DNA from: an uncultured Fibrobacter sp.
GTDB taxonomy: Bacteria > Fibrobacterota > Fibrobacteria > Fibrobacterales > Fibrobacteraceae
Length of the DNA: 36,740 bases
Assembly (NCBI GenBank): GCA_946186895.1
Contig: CAMHOW010000021.1
Location: 1 to 36,740, forward strand
Direction of reading: 5' to 3'
This document shows positions 8,701 to 15,684 of this stretch, in pieces. The notes under the pieces were generated by a model. It was not told where the DNA came from. It made no database searches and worked only from the letters and a program-made list of their open reading frames with translations. Made by a program: the position numbers and the translations under genes. Position 1 is the stretch's first letter, and every line of letters starts with the position of its first letter.

Positions 8701-10011
8701 AAGGATAGCGTTTCCCTGTATCCCAACGTGACATTCAATAGTGCTCCGTACATCACCTCTGACGAATATGACCGTCATGTGCCGGTATCGGTGGTGGATC
8801 GCCTGCCTGCGGTCAAGAACGTAGAATACTGGGATACAGACTACGACGGTGTCATGGACCAGGTGGTTATCAACTACTCGGCTCCCTTGAAAGAGGCTGA
8901 CCTGGAAAAGCTGTACATGACATTCCCCTGGTATAGCAGTCGTGGATTGTTGGTGCAGTTACAGGCTGTTCCCTCTAGCCTGACCCTTGATCCCAAGGAT
9001 CCCACCAAGGTCATATGGGATGTGTATTCTCCGTCGCCGCTCGCTAAGGGCGTTACCAGCATCAGCGAATCCTTGCCACCTGCGACGGTGTATACCTACT
9101 ACCCCGTCTTTGACCAGATCTTTGCTAACGAGGAACCTGTGAAGGTCGTGGACAAGATGTCCCCGGTTATTGCGGGTGCAACCCTCAACTATGGCAAGAA
9201 GGCCGACACCTTGGCGGTGGTGTTCTCCGAAGCAATCAAGAAGGTGGATGGTAGGGATTACTTCCGCTATATCCACGGCAAGGATACTTTGGACTTGGTG
9301 CCGACTTCGATTGTATGGTCGGATGATGGGTTCGTTGCAACACTGATCCTCGACGCGGGCCAGGTAACCGTGATGCCGGGTGACTCCCTGATGGTGGTTC
9401 GCGGTAGCAAGGGCGTTATCCAGGATAACTTCGGCAACATCGCCGGAGATGATCCGTCGCCTGTGATTATCGGCGGCTTGCTGAACCACCTGGTGGAATC
9501 TACTCAGATGGGTACCTTCGACGACAAGGATGAGATTCTGCATACCATGAGTTCCGTGAACCTGCGCTATGTGCCCAGTTCTACGACTAAGGAGGACCTG
9601 GAAAAAGAAGGGGCCTTGGGTCACCTGGTGCAGCTAGGCGAGCGGTTTGTGCCGCAGTTGCTTGACCGTGCCCAGATCGCTGCTGATGGTTCTGTGGACC
9701 CTGCAGTGCTTGACTCCCTTGATCCCGAAAAGGTGTTCATCTCCTTCGTGGTGAATTACTTCGACCATCTTGGTCAGTATGTGAACGATACCGTAATCAC
9801 GGTGCCTTGTAACAGTCCGAAGTTTGGCGGTAACTGCTTGAATTCTGACCAGAAGGTGTTCGTGAACTGGAACTTCAAGGATCATAATGGACGCTTTGTG
9901 GGAACTGGCGTCTATACGGTTCAGTTCAAGATGGTGGTTCGCTACGCCAGGAAGAAGATCGAAGAAGAGATCAAGGACAAGTGGGGCGTTCGTCGTAAGA
10001 AGAAAAAATAA
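5755..10011 (+). CDS. Giant secreted protein: probable propeller, Ser-rich linker, Ig-like modules (pair member 2)
   Basis: The protein has 1418 residues and a signal peptide (core about 8-21, likely cut after VCA). Residues about 30-460 hold repeated blade-like stretches (HHPDGKHLIVAG, DPTHKYVWADG, DPYSETIFVFGG, DGHGHLFVASN), suggesting a beta-propeller. Residues about 465-625 form a Ser-rich linker containing seven SSSESTG units. After it come Asp-rich loops at D807 and D1027, an Ig-like module opening DKMSPVI at 1133, a Cys pair (C1352, FGGNC), then NWNFKDHNGRFVGTGVYTV. The tail is very basic and ends in RRKKKK. The modules match the upstream protein. An AGAGG sequence precedes the ATG. 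The function is unknown; it looks like an extracellular or surface-attached protein. The C-terminus resembles FlgD-like sorting regions but lacks the YPNP motif. Confidence 0.85.
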   Translation: MKKMAKNLSIWLLGAAALVCATPVPENPATGIWIQQIGEIVEQPSTNATLYYTKYIGDDRVKSIDYFYDGLGYLRLLNKKDLCHSNGADGIMHHPDGKHLIVAGQGQRLHLVKKTGGANCVTMTSSARYVTTTDATDHGQGYWHVMVDPTHKYVWADGMPGPLVRYPLDSGKIANVGFQVDLTPDANDRRKDKQVTTVVWDQLNRAFFTYSKFHGGGCEMDINGHECSENMKKSYRSKSYFGMITDTTKKVITNQTEADRYKGNVGDTVPIGFKTKILIDSLEGAHGATYDPYSETIFVFGGAKIVQIKTEGVGKAVTARKVAEIDLRDFFFPETKDNMTGPRTPSCKQKANPSTGEWMGSNNGNSGGCYGSGNNAYCSGYCDGATNEWEFTNSGGTPTVGWRLDQGTVDGHGHLFVASNTGHVIFIDYAANPAKHIDNNVLAHMQWIDNFLDDLAPLDIKKAERSSASTYGDVSSSSFERLSSQEVWSSATESSSSQESSSSNNVSSSGNESSSSEETSSGSNASSSESTGSSSESTGSSSESTGSSSESTGSSSESTGSSSESTGSSSESTGSSSESNVSSSGSVSSSSSGGGSGELFSSSSSSSDGSGGGILFSSSDGNYNPSGGGTNFGYSSAGGGYYNPSWDDYDKGDSVVQNAGVLVPSDTSKPGDPGTVTIGENVYLVNSNPTDISLDFRQNSNIDSAKVGDVVAITLSADKVKEYFGDNVDSLTFTTPSGLVLIDPNNPAPGDSIKVNADGSVTIYVTATDPIRNGEIYVTNEVGQLVVIDNINFYAVVPEGKIALIKDSDLDSQLDYVEILLQDTLSKFVDITSVTLMVNGVKLSPATVPTLNGERNRIILKDVSDLTFPEKIDENSYVQITYKDKSNGAEYVRQVPLVELGTNIIKAAHAIRDTTKGGMDSLFVEFNIDIIPLDLSYPEMLIALKQKGKEIFFGLGQVSKVYLPSKNIVIFVGEDLKLQGDMKDSVSLYPNVTFNSAPYITSDEYDRHVPVSVVDRLPAVKNVEYWDTDYDGVMDQVVINYSAPLKEADLEKLYMTFPWYSSRGLLVQLQAVPSSLTLDPKDPTKVIWDVYSPSPLAKGVTSISESLPPATVYTYYPVFDQIFANEEPVKVVDKMSPVIAGATLNYGKKADTLAVVFSEAIKKVDGRDYFRYIHGKDTLDLVPTSIVWSDDGFVATLILDAGQVTVMPGDSLMVVRGSKGVIQDNFGNIAGDDPSPVIIGGLLNHLVESTQMGTFDDKDEILHTMSSVNLRYVPSSTTKEDLEKEGALGHLVQLGERFVPQLLDRAQIAADGSVDPAVLDSLDPEKVFISFVVNYFDHLGQYVNDTVITVPCNSPKFGGNCLNSDQKVFVNWNFKDHNGRFVGTGVYTVQFKMVVRYARKKIEEEIKDKWGVRRKKKK
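7330..7497 (+). repeat. 21-bp minisatellite encoding SSSESTG units
   Basis: Seven tandem 21-bp units encode identical SSSESTG heptapeptides, and an eighth divergent unit encodes SSSESNV. The units differ at synonymous third positions (agt/agc, act/acc, ggt/ggc, tct/tcc), so the peptide is conserved more than the DNA. It lies inside the linker of the 1418-residue secreted protein. Unit number may vary between strains in 7-residue steps without a frameshift. Confidence 0.95.
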
Positions 10012-10023
10012 GTAGCTCCGTTC

Positions 10024-10141
10024 GTGCGCCTATGGCGCACCCACGAAAATAAATCGCAGGGCCAGAACCTTGCGCTCAGAGTTTAGCGATTTATTGAGTG
10101 TTAGGTAGGTATTAGGGAGGGCGTAAGCCTTCCCTTATTGT
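10024..10141 (+). repeat. Intergenic multi-hairpin repeat, copy 1
   Basis: The copy begins with a 7-bp hairpin GTGCGCC/GGCGCAC (10024-10040). It then has CCACGAAAATAAATCGC pairing with GCGATTTATT, and ends in a GC-rich hairpin AGGGAGGGC/GCCTTCCCT followed by TTATTGT. From the CCCACGAAAATAAATCGC block onward it is nearly identical to the two copies that follow. The first hairpin has a different sequence from copies 2 and 3 but occupies the same place. The final hairpin could terminate the upstream operon. Confidence 0.9.
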
Positions 10142-10160
10142 TATTGAGTGGCGGGAGGGT

Positions 10161-10276
10161 AGCACCGCCAGGTGCCCACGAAAATAAATCGCAAAGCCAG
10201 AACCTTGCGCTCAGAGTTTAGCGATTTATTGAGTGTTAGGTAGGTGTTAGGGAGGGCGTAGCCTTCCCTAGTTGTA
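10161..10276 (+). repeat. Intergenic multi-hairpin repeat, copy 2
   Basis: Same three-hairpin plan: GCACC/GGTGC first, then the AATAAATCGC/GCGATTTATT arm pair, then AGGGAGGGC/GCCTTCCCT. It differs from copies 1 and 3 at only scattered positions. Confidence 0.9.
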
Positions 10277-10295
10277 TAAATCTAAGCATTATTTT

Positions 10296-10410
10296 AGCAC
10301 CGCCAGGTGCCCACGAAAATAAATCGCAAAGCCAGAGCCTTGCGATCAGAGTTTAGCGATTTATTGAGTGTCAGGTAGGTGTTAGGGAGGGCGGAGCCTT
10401 CCCTTATTGT
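10296..10410 (+). repeat. Intergenic multi-hairpin repeat, copy 3
   Basis: Third copy, starting with the same AGCACCGCCAGGTGC hairpin as copy 2 and ending CCCTTATTGT. It ends 1-2 nt before the stop codon of the small minus-strand gene. Together the three copies fill almost all of the gene-free stretch 10012-10411. Confidence 0.9.
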
Positions 10411-10411
10411 A

Positions 10412-10654
10412 TTAAACAATCATTTCCATGACGGCGGGGATGATGGTACAGACCACGACCCAGGGGTAGGAAAGTGCGCCCTTAAGCCAGCCGGTAGTCT
10501 GAACCTTGTTTGGCTCGAAATGAACGGGCTGGATTTTGCTCTGGGCGGTGGTGACGGATTCGTGGAGGGAATCCTTGAGGTAGACGACGGACATGTCAAA
10601 CTGGCGTTTGCTTTCTTGTGCACTGTCGATCATCTGTAAGAACTTGATACTCAT
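10412..10654 (-). CDS. Small membrane protein, unknown function
   Basis: The protein has 80 residues: a soluble, mostly helical N-terminal part (MSIKFLQMIDSAQESKRQFD...) and one C-terminal hydrophobic helix (about 60-79, WVVVCTIIPAV). I recognise no family. The reading frame is supported by a promoter of Bacteroidetes type directly upstream (TTTG, 18 bp, TATATTTG at 10689-10718) with an inferred leader of about 27 nt. No convincing Shine-Dalgarno sequence is present. The C-terminal helix suggests a tail-anchored inner-membrane protein. Its stop abuts repeat copy 3. Confidence 0.6.
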   Translation of the reverse strand: MSIKFLQMIDSAQESKRQFDMSVVYLKDSLHESVTTAQSKIQPVHFEPNKVQTTGWLKGALSYPWVVVCTIIPAVMEMIV

Positions 10655-10688
10655 AGACTTAGCTCAAGGCGTCCTTAATCTGTTGCCC

Positions 10689-10718
10689 CAAATATAATAA
10701 AATTTTGAAAATTTCAAA
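10689..10718 (-). promoter_or_regulatory. Bacteroidetes-type promoter of the small membrane protein gene
   Basis: On the minus strand TTTG (10715-10718), an 18-bp spacer and TATATTTG (10689-10696) match the published Bacteroidetes pattern of TTTG about 19 bp before TAnnTTTG. The spacer contains a short palindrome, TTTGAAA/TTTCAAA-like. Confidence 0.55.
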
Positions 10719-10846
10719 GGGTTTCTGTTGATTTTTGTTTACAAGGACAGTTTTATGTGAAAAAACGCACAATTTGGCATAATATTCTCGAAAAAAAGCT
10801 AATTTAATTGCGTTATGGGTCATTTTTGTGATCCAGGAGGATTTTT

Positions 10847-12028
10847 ATGAACCTAATGCGCTATTCTTTTGGACTTGCCGCCTGCTCGGCGTTGATCGCC
10901 TGCGGTGGCAATGCCCCCCAACCTGTGGTGGAACCGGCTGAACCGGCCGTCGCCCCCGCTCCTCAGGTTTCCCTGGACAGTGCTGTAGACCGTTACAGCT
11001 ATGCGTTGGGCATGGACTTGGGTAAGGCTATCGCCAATATCAACGTGCCTGTCAAGATGGACGTGCTGATGATTGCCCTTCAAGACGAAGTTGACCCTGC
11101 CCGAAAGTCTTTGATGTCGGATTCCGCTTCGGAGTCGGCCCTGCAAGACTTGCTGCTCCGTATGCAGAAGCAGAAAGAGGACGACGAGAAGGCCGCCGCC
11201 GCCAAAGCTCTGGAAGACCAGGCTGCATTCCTCGCCAAGAACGTTTTGGATTCTACAGTGAAGGTGACTCCCAAGGGAGTGCAGTACCGCGTGCTCAAGG
11301 CCGGTACGGGAATTTCTCCCAAGGTGACGGACAAGGTCCAGGTGCATTACATCGGGGCTTTGTTAGACGGCACACAGTTTGACAACAGCGTCAAGCGTGG
11401 TGAACCTCTGGAGTTCCCCGTAGGCGCGGTCATCGAAGGCTGGCAGGACTTGCTCCAGGTCATGAAAGAAGGGGACAAGGTGAAGGCCTGGATTCCCAGC
11501 GCCCTGGCCTATGGCGAAGCTGGTGTTCCGCCTACCATTCCGGGCAATGCACTCCTGATTTTCGAAGTGGAACTGTTGAAGGTCTATGCCGAAGTTCCGC
11601 CTGTGGATTCGACGGCTGTTCCGGCTGACAGCGCTGCCGCAGCCCCTGCCGATAGCGCCGCGAATGCTGCTACCGCTCCCGCAGATACGTCTAAACCTGC
11701 CGCAGCTCCTGCTGCTGCCGCTCCCGCTGCTGCTCCTGCGGATAGCACCAAGGCCGCTCCTGCCGCAGCTCCTGCTGCTAAGGCCGAAGCCAAGTCTGCT
11801 GCCGCCGCTCCTGCGGCTGCTCCTGCAGATACGGCAAAGACAGCTCCTGCCGCAAAACCTGCTGCAGCACCTGCTGATACCGCAAAGGCTGCTCCGGCCG
11901 CTCCTGCCGCCGCTCCTGCCAAGGCCGCTCCTGCCGCGAAGGCAGCTCCTGCTGCAAAACCGGCTGCCGAGGCAAAACCCGCAGCAGCTCCTGCAAAGCC
12001 TGCCGCCAAGCCGGCTGCTAAGCAATAG
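10847..12028 (+). CDS. FKBP-type peptidyl-prolyl isomerase lipoprotein with Ala/Pro tail
   Basis: The protein has 393 residues. A lipoprotein signal peptide ends at the lipobox LIAC (C19). Residues about 45-135 form a charged helical FkpA/Mip-type dimerisation region. Residues about 143-247 form an FKBP domain with the pocket residues Y168, F178-D179, V195-I196, W199, Y222 and F239 in place. It should catalyse cis-trans isomerisation of proline bonds in envelope proteins. Residues 251-393 are a low-complexity tail of Ala, Pro and Lys with repeated PADTAK/APAAKP units, unusual for this family and possibly a wall-associated or spacer segment. The start is fixed by AGGAGG at 10835-10840, six bases before ATG. 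Confidence 0.92.
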   Translation: MNLMRYSFGLAACSALIACGGNAPQPVVEPAEPAVAPAPQVSLDSAVDRYSYALGMDLGKAIANINVPVKMDVLMIALQDEVDPARKSLMSDSASESALQDLLLRMQKQKEDDEKAAAAKALEDQAAFLAKNVLDSTVKVTPKGVQYRVLKAGTGISPKVTDKVQVHYIGALLDGTQFDNSVKRGEPLEFPVGAVIEGWQDLLQVMKEGDKVKAWIPSALAYGEAGVPPTIPGNALLIFEVELLKVYAEVPPVDSTAVPADSAAAAPADSAANAATAPADTSKPAAAPAAAAPAAAPADSTKAAPAAAPAAKAEAKSAAAAPAAAPADTAKTAPAAKPAAAPADTAKAAPAAPAAAPAKAAPAAKAAPAAKPAAEAKPAAAPAKPAAKPAAKQ

Positions 12029-12050
12029 GTCGCAATAAGCAAGTTTTAAT

Positions 12051-12080
12051 AAAGGCGCGGGTCACCCTGCGTCTTTTGTT
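12051..12080 (+). terminator. Terminator after the FKBP gene
   Basis: AAGGCGCGGG pairs with CCCTGCGTCTT around TCA, with one bulged T, and is followed by TTGTT. Confidence 0.6.
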
Positions 12081-12095
12081 ATAAGTAAGATTTAT

Positions 12096-12108
12096 TATTT
12101 TTTGAACC
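12096..12108 (+). promoter_or_regulatory. -10/-7 box directly before argA (leaderless-type start)
   Basis: TATTTT (12096-12101) precedes the ATG at 12109 by 7 nt, with TTTG at 12075-12078 as a possible -33 element. There is no Shine-Dalgarno sequence. Confidence 0.4.
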
Positions 12109-13467
12109 ATGAGCAATACTGTGTCCGATTTCTATTCCCAGCATTTCGAAGTATCCGGTTTTATCCGGGAAGTCTTCGGCTATATGGACCGGTTCAAGGG
12201 CCAGCTCTTTGTATTGAAGATTGAAGACGGCCTTATGGACCACCCGCTGTTCCCTGTGCTCATGCGGGATATCGCCTTGTTGCACAAGGCGGGAATCCGA
12301 ATCATTATCGTGCCGGGAACCAGGAACAGCATTGACGCCCAGCTGAAGGCTTGGGAAATCGAGTCCAAGTTCGAAGGCGGCGTGCGGCTGACCAGCGAAG
12401 AGGCCCTGCCCCTGATAGAGCAGGCGTCTTTGGGTGTTGCCCAGAGGATTATGAGCCACTTGACGGCCAGCGGCCTGAGCGGTATCCAGGGGAACTGGGT
12501 ACTGGCCCGGAGTCTCGGGGTCATCGAAGGCGTAGATTATATGCGGACTGGCCGGATTGAACGGATTCAGCGGGACATTTTGGAGCAGCTTCTGAACGAG
12601 AAGTTCGTGCCCATTATTCCGCCTATCGGCTGGAACAAGTTGGGTCAGGCCTACAACATCAGTTCTACGGAACTGGCTACGGAACTCTGCAAGTACATGC
12701 AGGTGGGAAAGTTGTTCTTTATCGGCAGCGAGAACGGTATCAGGCTTGAAGGCCTTGCTACCGGCAAGAACACCAAGTATCTGGAACCAACGGACAGTGG
12801 CGTGATTTCGGCCTTGGACGTGGACCAGGCCAAGGAACTTTTGGAGCTGAATGCCGACAAGCTGAACTTTGCCCAGAAGGATTATCTGCAGAATGCCATC
12901 AACGCCTGCGAGGCTGGCGCGAACCGTGTTCACCTGCTGAGCGGCGAGTTCCAGGGCAGTGTGCTGCAAGAAGTATTTAGCGCCAGGGGCGACGGAACCA
13001 TGGTGTACGCGAACCAGTATTCCAGCATCCGGCCTGCCAATATGGAAGACATTCCCGATATCTTGCGGATCATGCAGGACTATATCGCGAAGGGTTACCT
13101 GGTGCCCAGGACCCAGGAGAGCATTTCCGAAAAGCTCAAGGACTATGTGGTGTACAGCATCGACAACAGCATCCACGGCTGCGGCGCCCTGCACGAGTTC
13201 GAAGACGGCATGGCCGAAGTGGCCGCCATTGCCGTGGCGGCCAACTACCGCAAGTCCGGTATCGGAGATGCTATCGTGCGGCACTTGATTTCGGTTGGCC
13301 GGATGAAGGGCTACAAGAAGCTGTTCCTGCTCACTACCCAGGCTTTGGACTGGTTCTACCCCTTCGGATTCGAAGACGGCTCCGTAGAGGATTTGCCGAG
13401 GAGCAAGCGGGAACATTACAACACCAAGCGGAAATCCCGTATCTTGGTTATGCCGCTGGACAAGTGA
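12109..13467 (+). CDS. argA: Amino-acid N-acetyltransferase (N-acetylglutamate synthase)
   Basis: The protein has 452 residues in the classic ArgA order: an amino-acid-kinase-like domain (about 30-290, with VLKIEDG, IIIVPGTR and an N-acetylglutamate-kinase-like fold) followed by a GNAT acetyltransferase domain (about 300-450). The acetyl-CoA-binding loop is visible as YRKSGIGDAI at 380-389. It makes N-acetylglutamate from glutamate and acetyl-CoA, the first step of arginine synthesis. The kinase-like domain normally binds arginine for feedback inhibition. The gene stands alone, with its own box upstream and a long palindrome after it; no other arg genes are in the window. Confidence 0.92.
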   Translation: MSNTVSDFYSQHFEVSGFIREVFGYMDRFKGQLFVLKIEDGLMDHPLFPVLMRDIALLHKAGIRIIIVPGTRNSIDAQLKAWEIESKFEGGVRLTSEEALPLIEQASLGVAQRIMSHLTASGLSGIQGNWVLARSLGVIEGVDYMRTGRIERIQRDILEQLLNEKFVPIIPPIGWNKLGQAYNISSTELATELCKYMQVGKLFFIGSENGIRLEGLATGKNTKYLEPTDSGVISALDVDQAKELLELNADKLNFAQKDYLQNAINACEAGANRVHLLSGEFQGSVLQEVFSARGDGTMVYANQYSSIRPANMEDIPDILRIMQDYIAKGYLVPRTQESISEKLKDYVVYSIDNSIHGCGALHEFEDGMAEVAAIAVAANYRKSGIGDAIVRHLISVGRMKGYKKLFLLTTQALDWFYPFGFEDGSVEDLPRSKREHYNTKRKSRILVMPLDK

Positions 13468-13478
13468 CTTTTAACGTC

Positions 13479-13553
13479 ATGGCGGACTTGATCACAATAG
13501 CCACTTGCGGCTTGCCGCTTAGTGGATATGATCCTCGGCAACGGGGACGCCAT
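13479..13553. repeat. Nested palindrome between argA and the nitroreductase gene
   Basis: Four successive arm pairs nest around one centre: ATGGCG/CGCCAT (outermost), GATCA/TGATC, CCAC/GTGG and GCGGC/GCCGC around TT. Small internal loops separate them. The element could terminate argA or be a mobile palindromic repeat. No T-run follows. Confidence 0.6.
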
Positions 13554-13557
13554 CTAG

Positions 13558-13578
13558 ATTCCGGGTCAAGCCCGGAAT
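13558..13578. repeat. REP-like palindrome (ATTCCGGG type)
   Basis: ATTCCGGG and CCCGGAAT pair around TCAAG. On the minus strand the flank reads GTCATTCCGGG, the same family as the palindromes at 26592 and 31119. Confidence 0.75.
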
Positions 13579-13606
13579 GACGAGCGCAAGAGATAGAAGA
13601 TTTATC

Positions 13607-14197
13607 ATGAACACTCTCGAAGCAATACGCACACGACGCAGCACTCGCAAGTTCAAAGCACAACCTGTGGAAATGGAAAAGTTGCAGGCCATTGTCGAGG
13701 CGGGGCGTTTTGGACCTACCGGCGGCAATGCCCAGACGAATCACTTCTTCGTGATTTCGGATGCGACCGTAATCGCTAAGCTCAAGGAGCTGGTTCAGGC
13801 CGCATTTGCGAAAATGGAACTTCGTGAAGACCTGTACAAGAGCCTCAAGAATTCTATCACCCTTGCTCGCAAGGGAAACTATTCTTTCTGCTACACGGCG
13901 CCGGTACTTATCGTGGTGGCAAACAAGAAGGATTACGGCAACAACATGGCCGACGTGGCCTGTGCCGTAGAAAACATGATGCTTGCGGCCAACGAACTTG
14001 ACTTGGGCAGTTGCTACATCAACCAGCTCAAGTGGCTGAACGAGGACCCGACGATTTTGGAATACCTGCGTGGCCTCGGCTTGCGTGAAGATGAGCGGGT
14101 GTATGCTTCTGTCGCAGTTGGTTATGCCGATACCGAGACAGGACTCCCAAACCGCACGGAATCTCCGCGTGTCGGCAACGAAGTCGTTTACGTGTAG
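13607..14197 (+). CDS. Nitroreductase-family FMN oxidoreductase
   Basis: The protein has 196 residues, beginning MNTLEAIRTRRSTRKF. The RRSTR motif binds FMN phosphate, and a GPTGGNAQ segment follows, both typical of nitroreductases. The family uses NAD(P)H and FMN to reduce nitro compounds, quinones or related substrates; the true substrate cannot be told. A C-terminal half with LGSCYINQL and a GYAD segment also fits. The ATG at 13607 is chosen over an in-frame ATG at 13577, because the latter lies inside the REP-like palindrome and homologues begin near the RRS motif. A purine-rich AGATAGAAG precedes it. Confidence 0.85.
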   Translation: MNTLEAIRTRRSTRKFKAQPVEMEKLQAIVEAGRFGPTGGNAQTNHFFVISDATVIAKLKELVQAAFAKMELREDLYKSLKNSITLARKGNYSFCYTAPVLIVVANKKDYGNNMADVACAVENMMLAANELDLGSCYINQLKWLNEDPTILEYLRGLGLREDERVYASVAVGYADTETGLPNRTESPRVGNEVVYV

Positions 14198-14212
14198 TTG
14201 ACGCTAGGTCAA
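14198..14212. terminator. Short hairpin between convergent nitroreductase and acetyltransferase genes
   Basis: TTGAC pairs with GTCAA around GCTAG. The right arm reaches the minus-strand gene's stop codon. It is weak and only 5 bp long. Confidence 0.35.
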
Positions 14213-14874
14213 TCTTTCCCGAGTATTTCTTTAATTTTCTTCTTGACTTCTGTTAAGTCGCTGTTTGTGAGCATCGGGATAAGCGCATTTATTTCATTGA
14301 TGGGTTTATCCCACCAACGCCATTCAAGCATTAGGTTTGTGAGTTCTTCATCGAACCGCTGGCGTATCAACTGCGCCGGGTTCCCTGCGACAATCGTGTA
14401 GGGTTCCACATTGCTACCAACGACGCTGCTTGCGCCGATAATTGCGCCATCACCGATGTGCACTCCGGGGAGTATCGTTGCGTTCTGGCCTATCCACACG
14501 TCGTTCCCGATAACGGTATCGCCCTTCAGCGGCATATCTGTGGTGGCGGGTGCCTTCATGTTCCAACCTTCCAGCGTGTAGAACGGGAAAGTTGAGACCG
14601 CTTTCATCTGGTGGTTTGCCCCATTCATCACGAATTCAACTCCCGCAGCAATCTGGCAGAACTTGCCGATAATCAGCTTGTCATTGTTCCATGGATATAA
14701 GTGCGTTACATGACTCTCGAATTCGCTGTCGGCAATGTAGGTGAAGTCACCCACGATTATATTCGGGTTCTTGAGCGAGGGCTTCACGTAGATTTCCTTG
14801 TCGTAGCCCGCAATCGGGTGTATTGCATTCGGGTCGGGAATGTTTTGGGGTGTAGGCATAATTTCAATATACAT
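14209..14874 (-). CDS. Vat-type hexapeptide-repeat acetyltransferase
   Basis: The protein has 221 residues and a left-handed beta-helix made of hexapeptide repeats ([36 protein letters not shown]). The segment NGANHQM holds the catalytic His of xenobiotic acetyltransferases, and [12 protein letters not shown] and [12 protein letters not shown] are characteristic of the Vat/streptogramin A acetyltransferase branch. It transfers acetyl from acetyl-CoA to a hydroxyl; true substrates in environmental homologues are mostly unknown, so antibiotic resistance should not be assumed. The start may be 14874 or the ATG at 14859 (MPTPQNIPD); neither has a Shine-Dalgarno sequence. It is divergent from folE, 20 bp away. 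Confidence 0.85.
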   Translation of the reverse strand: MYIEIMPTPQNIPDPNAIHPIAGYDKEIYVKPSLKNPNIIVGDFTYIADSEFESHVTHLYPWNNDKLIIGKFCQIAAGVEFVMNGANHQMKAVSTFPFYTLEGWNMKAPATTDMPLKGDTVIGNDVWIGQNATILPGVHIGDGAIIGASSVVGSNVEPYTIVAGNPAQLIRQRFDEELTNLMLEWRWWDKPINEINALIPMLTNSDLTEVKKKIKEILGKD

Positions 14875-14881
14875 TTATTTC

Positions 14882-14894
14882 TATCTTTGTGCCC
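14882..14894 (+). promoter_or_regulatory. TATCTTTG box directly before folE (leaderless-type start)
   Basis: TATCTTTG (14882-14889) is an exact match to the Bacteroidetes -7 pattern TAnnTTTG. The ATG at 14895 begins 7 nt after the TATCTT hexamer. There is no Shine-Dalgarno sequence. Confidence 0.5.
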
Positions 14895-15464
14895 ATGATG
14901 GATTACAAGAAGATGGAAGACGGCTTCCGGATGATTCTCACCGGCATGGGCGAGAACCCGGACCGTGAAGGCCTTGTGGAAACGCCCCGCCGTGTAGCGA
15001 AGATGTACGCCGAACTCATGACCGGCCTTTCGGGCGAGACTCGCGCCGAGGATATCCTCAAGACGCGTTTCCACGAGAAGTACGACGAGATGATCATCGT
15101 GCCGGACATCGAATTTGCCAGCATGTGCGAGCATCACTTTCTGCCGTTCACGGGCAAGGCCCACGTGGCCTATATTCCGGGAGATTGCGTGGTGGGGCTT
15201 TCCAAGATTCCCCGTGTGGTGGAATTTTATGCACGCTTCCCGCAAATCCAGGAACGCATGACCCGCCAGATTGCGGAACTTATCCAGAAGGAACTGAACC
15301 CGAAGGGAGTAGCCGTAGTGCTTGAGGCATCCCACATGTGCATGACCATGCGTGGTGTGAAAAAGCCTGGGGCGACCATGGTTACGACCCAGCTTTTAGG
15401 CCGTTTCAAGACCGACGAGAAGACTCGTGCTGAATTTATGTCGCGCATATATGCGCCGCGGTAG
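14895..15464 (+). CDS. folE: GTP cyclohydrolase I
   Basis: The protein has 189 residues from the ATG at 14895 (a second ATG follows at once). It converts GTP to 7,8-dihydroneopterin triphosphate, the first step of folate/pterin synthesis. Visible family motifs are [16 protein letters not shown], the zinc-site [10 protein letters not shown] with its Cys and His ligands, [14 protein letters not shown], and [15 protein letters not shown] with the third ligand Cys. Length and motif order are complete. It stands alone; no neighbouring folate genes are visible. Confidence 0.95.
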   Translation: MMDYKKMEDGFRMILTGMGENPDREGLVETPRRVAKMYAELMTGLSGETRAEDILKTRFHEKYDEMIIVPDIEFASMCEHHFLPFTGKAHVAYIPGDCVVGLSKIPRVVEFYARFPQIQERMTRQIAELIQKELNPKGVAVVLEASHMCMTMRGVKKPGATMVTTQLLGRFKTDEKTRAEFMSRIYAPR

Positions 15465-15485
15465 TTTTCGCTGGCTCTGTCGGTG

Positions 15486-15512
15486 AGATTTTTGTTTTTG
15501 TAAAAATCTTTT
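15486..15512 (+). terminator. A/T-rich terminator after folE
   Basis: AGATTTTT pairs with AAAAATCT (15502-15509) around an 8-nt loop, and TTT follows. Confidence 0.6.
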
Positions 15513-15553
15513 AGCCGGTTTATCGGTCCCGTATACAAAAATATTTTCCTAGA

Positions 15554-15576
15554 AATTTGCGAAATTTCCGCAAATT
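15554..15576. promoter_or_regulatory. 8-bp inverted repeat upstream of the esterase lipoprotein gene
   Basis: AATTTGCG and CGCAAATT pair perfectly around AAATTTC, about 110 bp before the esterase start. It is not followed by a T-run, so an operator or mRNA leader element is more likely than a terminator. Confidence 0.45.
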
Positions 15577-15684
15577 GTTGCCACACATGGACTATTTGTC
15601 CACGGCAGTTCTTGCTTAAGGCTTTTTTCCGTTTTTTCCCCAATGTAATTTTATTGGCGTGATTGGGAAACAAAAGGAGATACG

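Noticed and set aside
11363..12042. Long Ala-, Arg- or Cys-rich frames opposite the FKBP tail
   Set aside because: They arise from the GC-rich repetitive tail on the other strand.
12079..13416. 445-codon open frame on the minus strand
   Set aside because: It is antisense to argA, which has full domain motifs.
14209..14874. Streptogramin resistance gene
   Set aside because: The Vat-type fold is clear, but such acetyltransferases are common in environmental genomes and the substrate is unproven.
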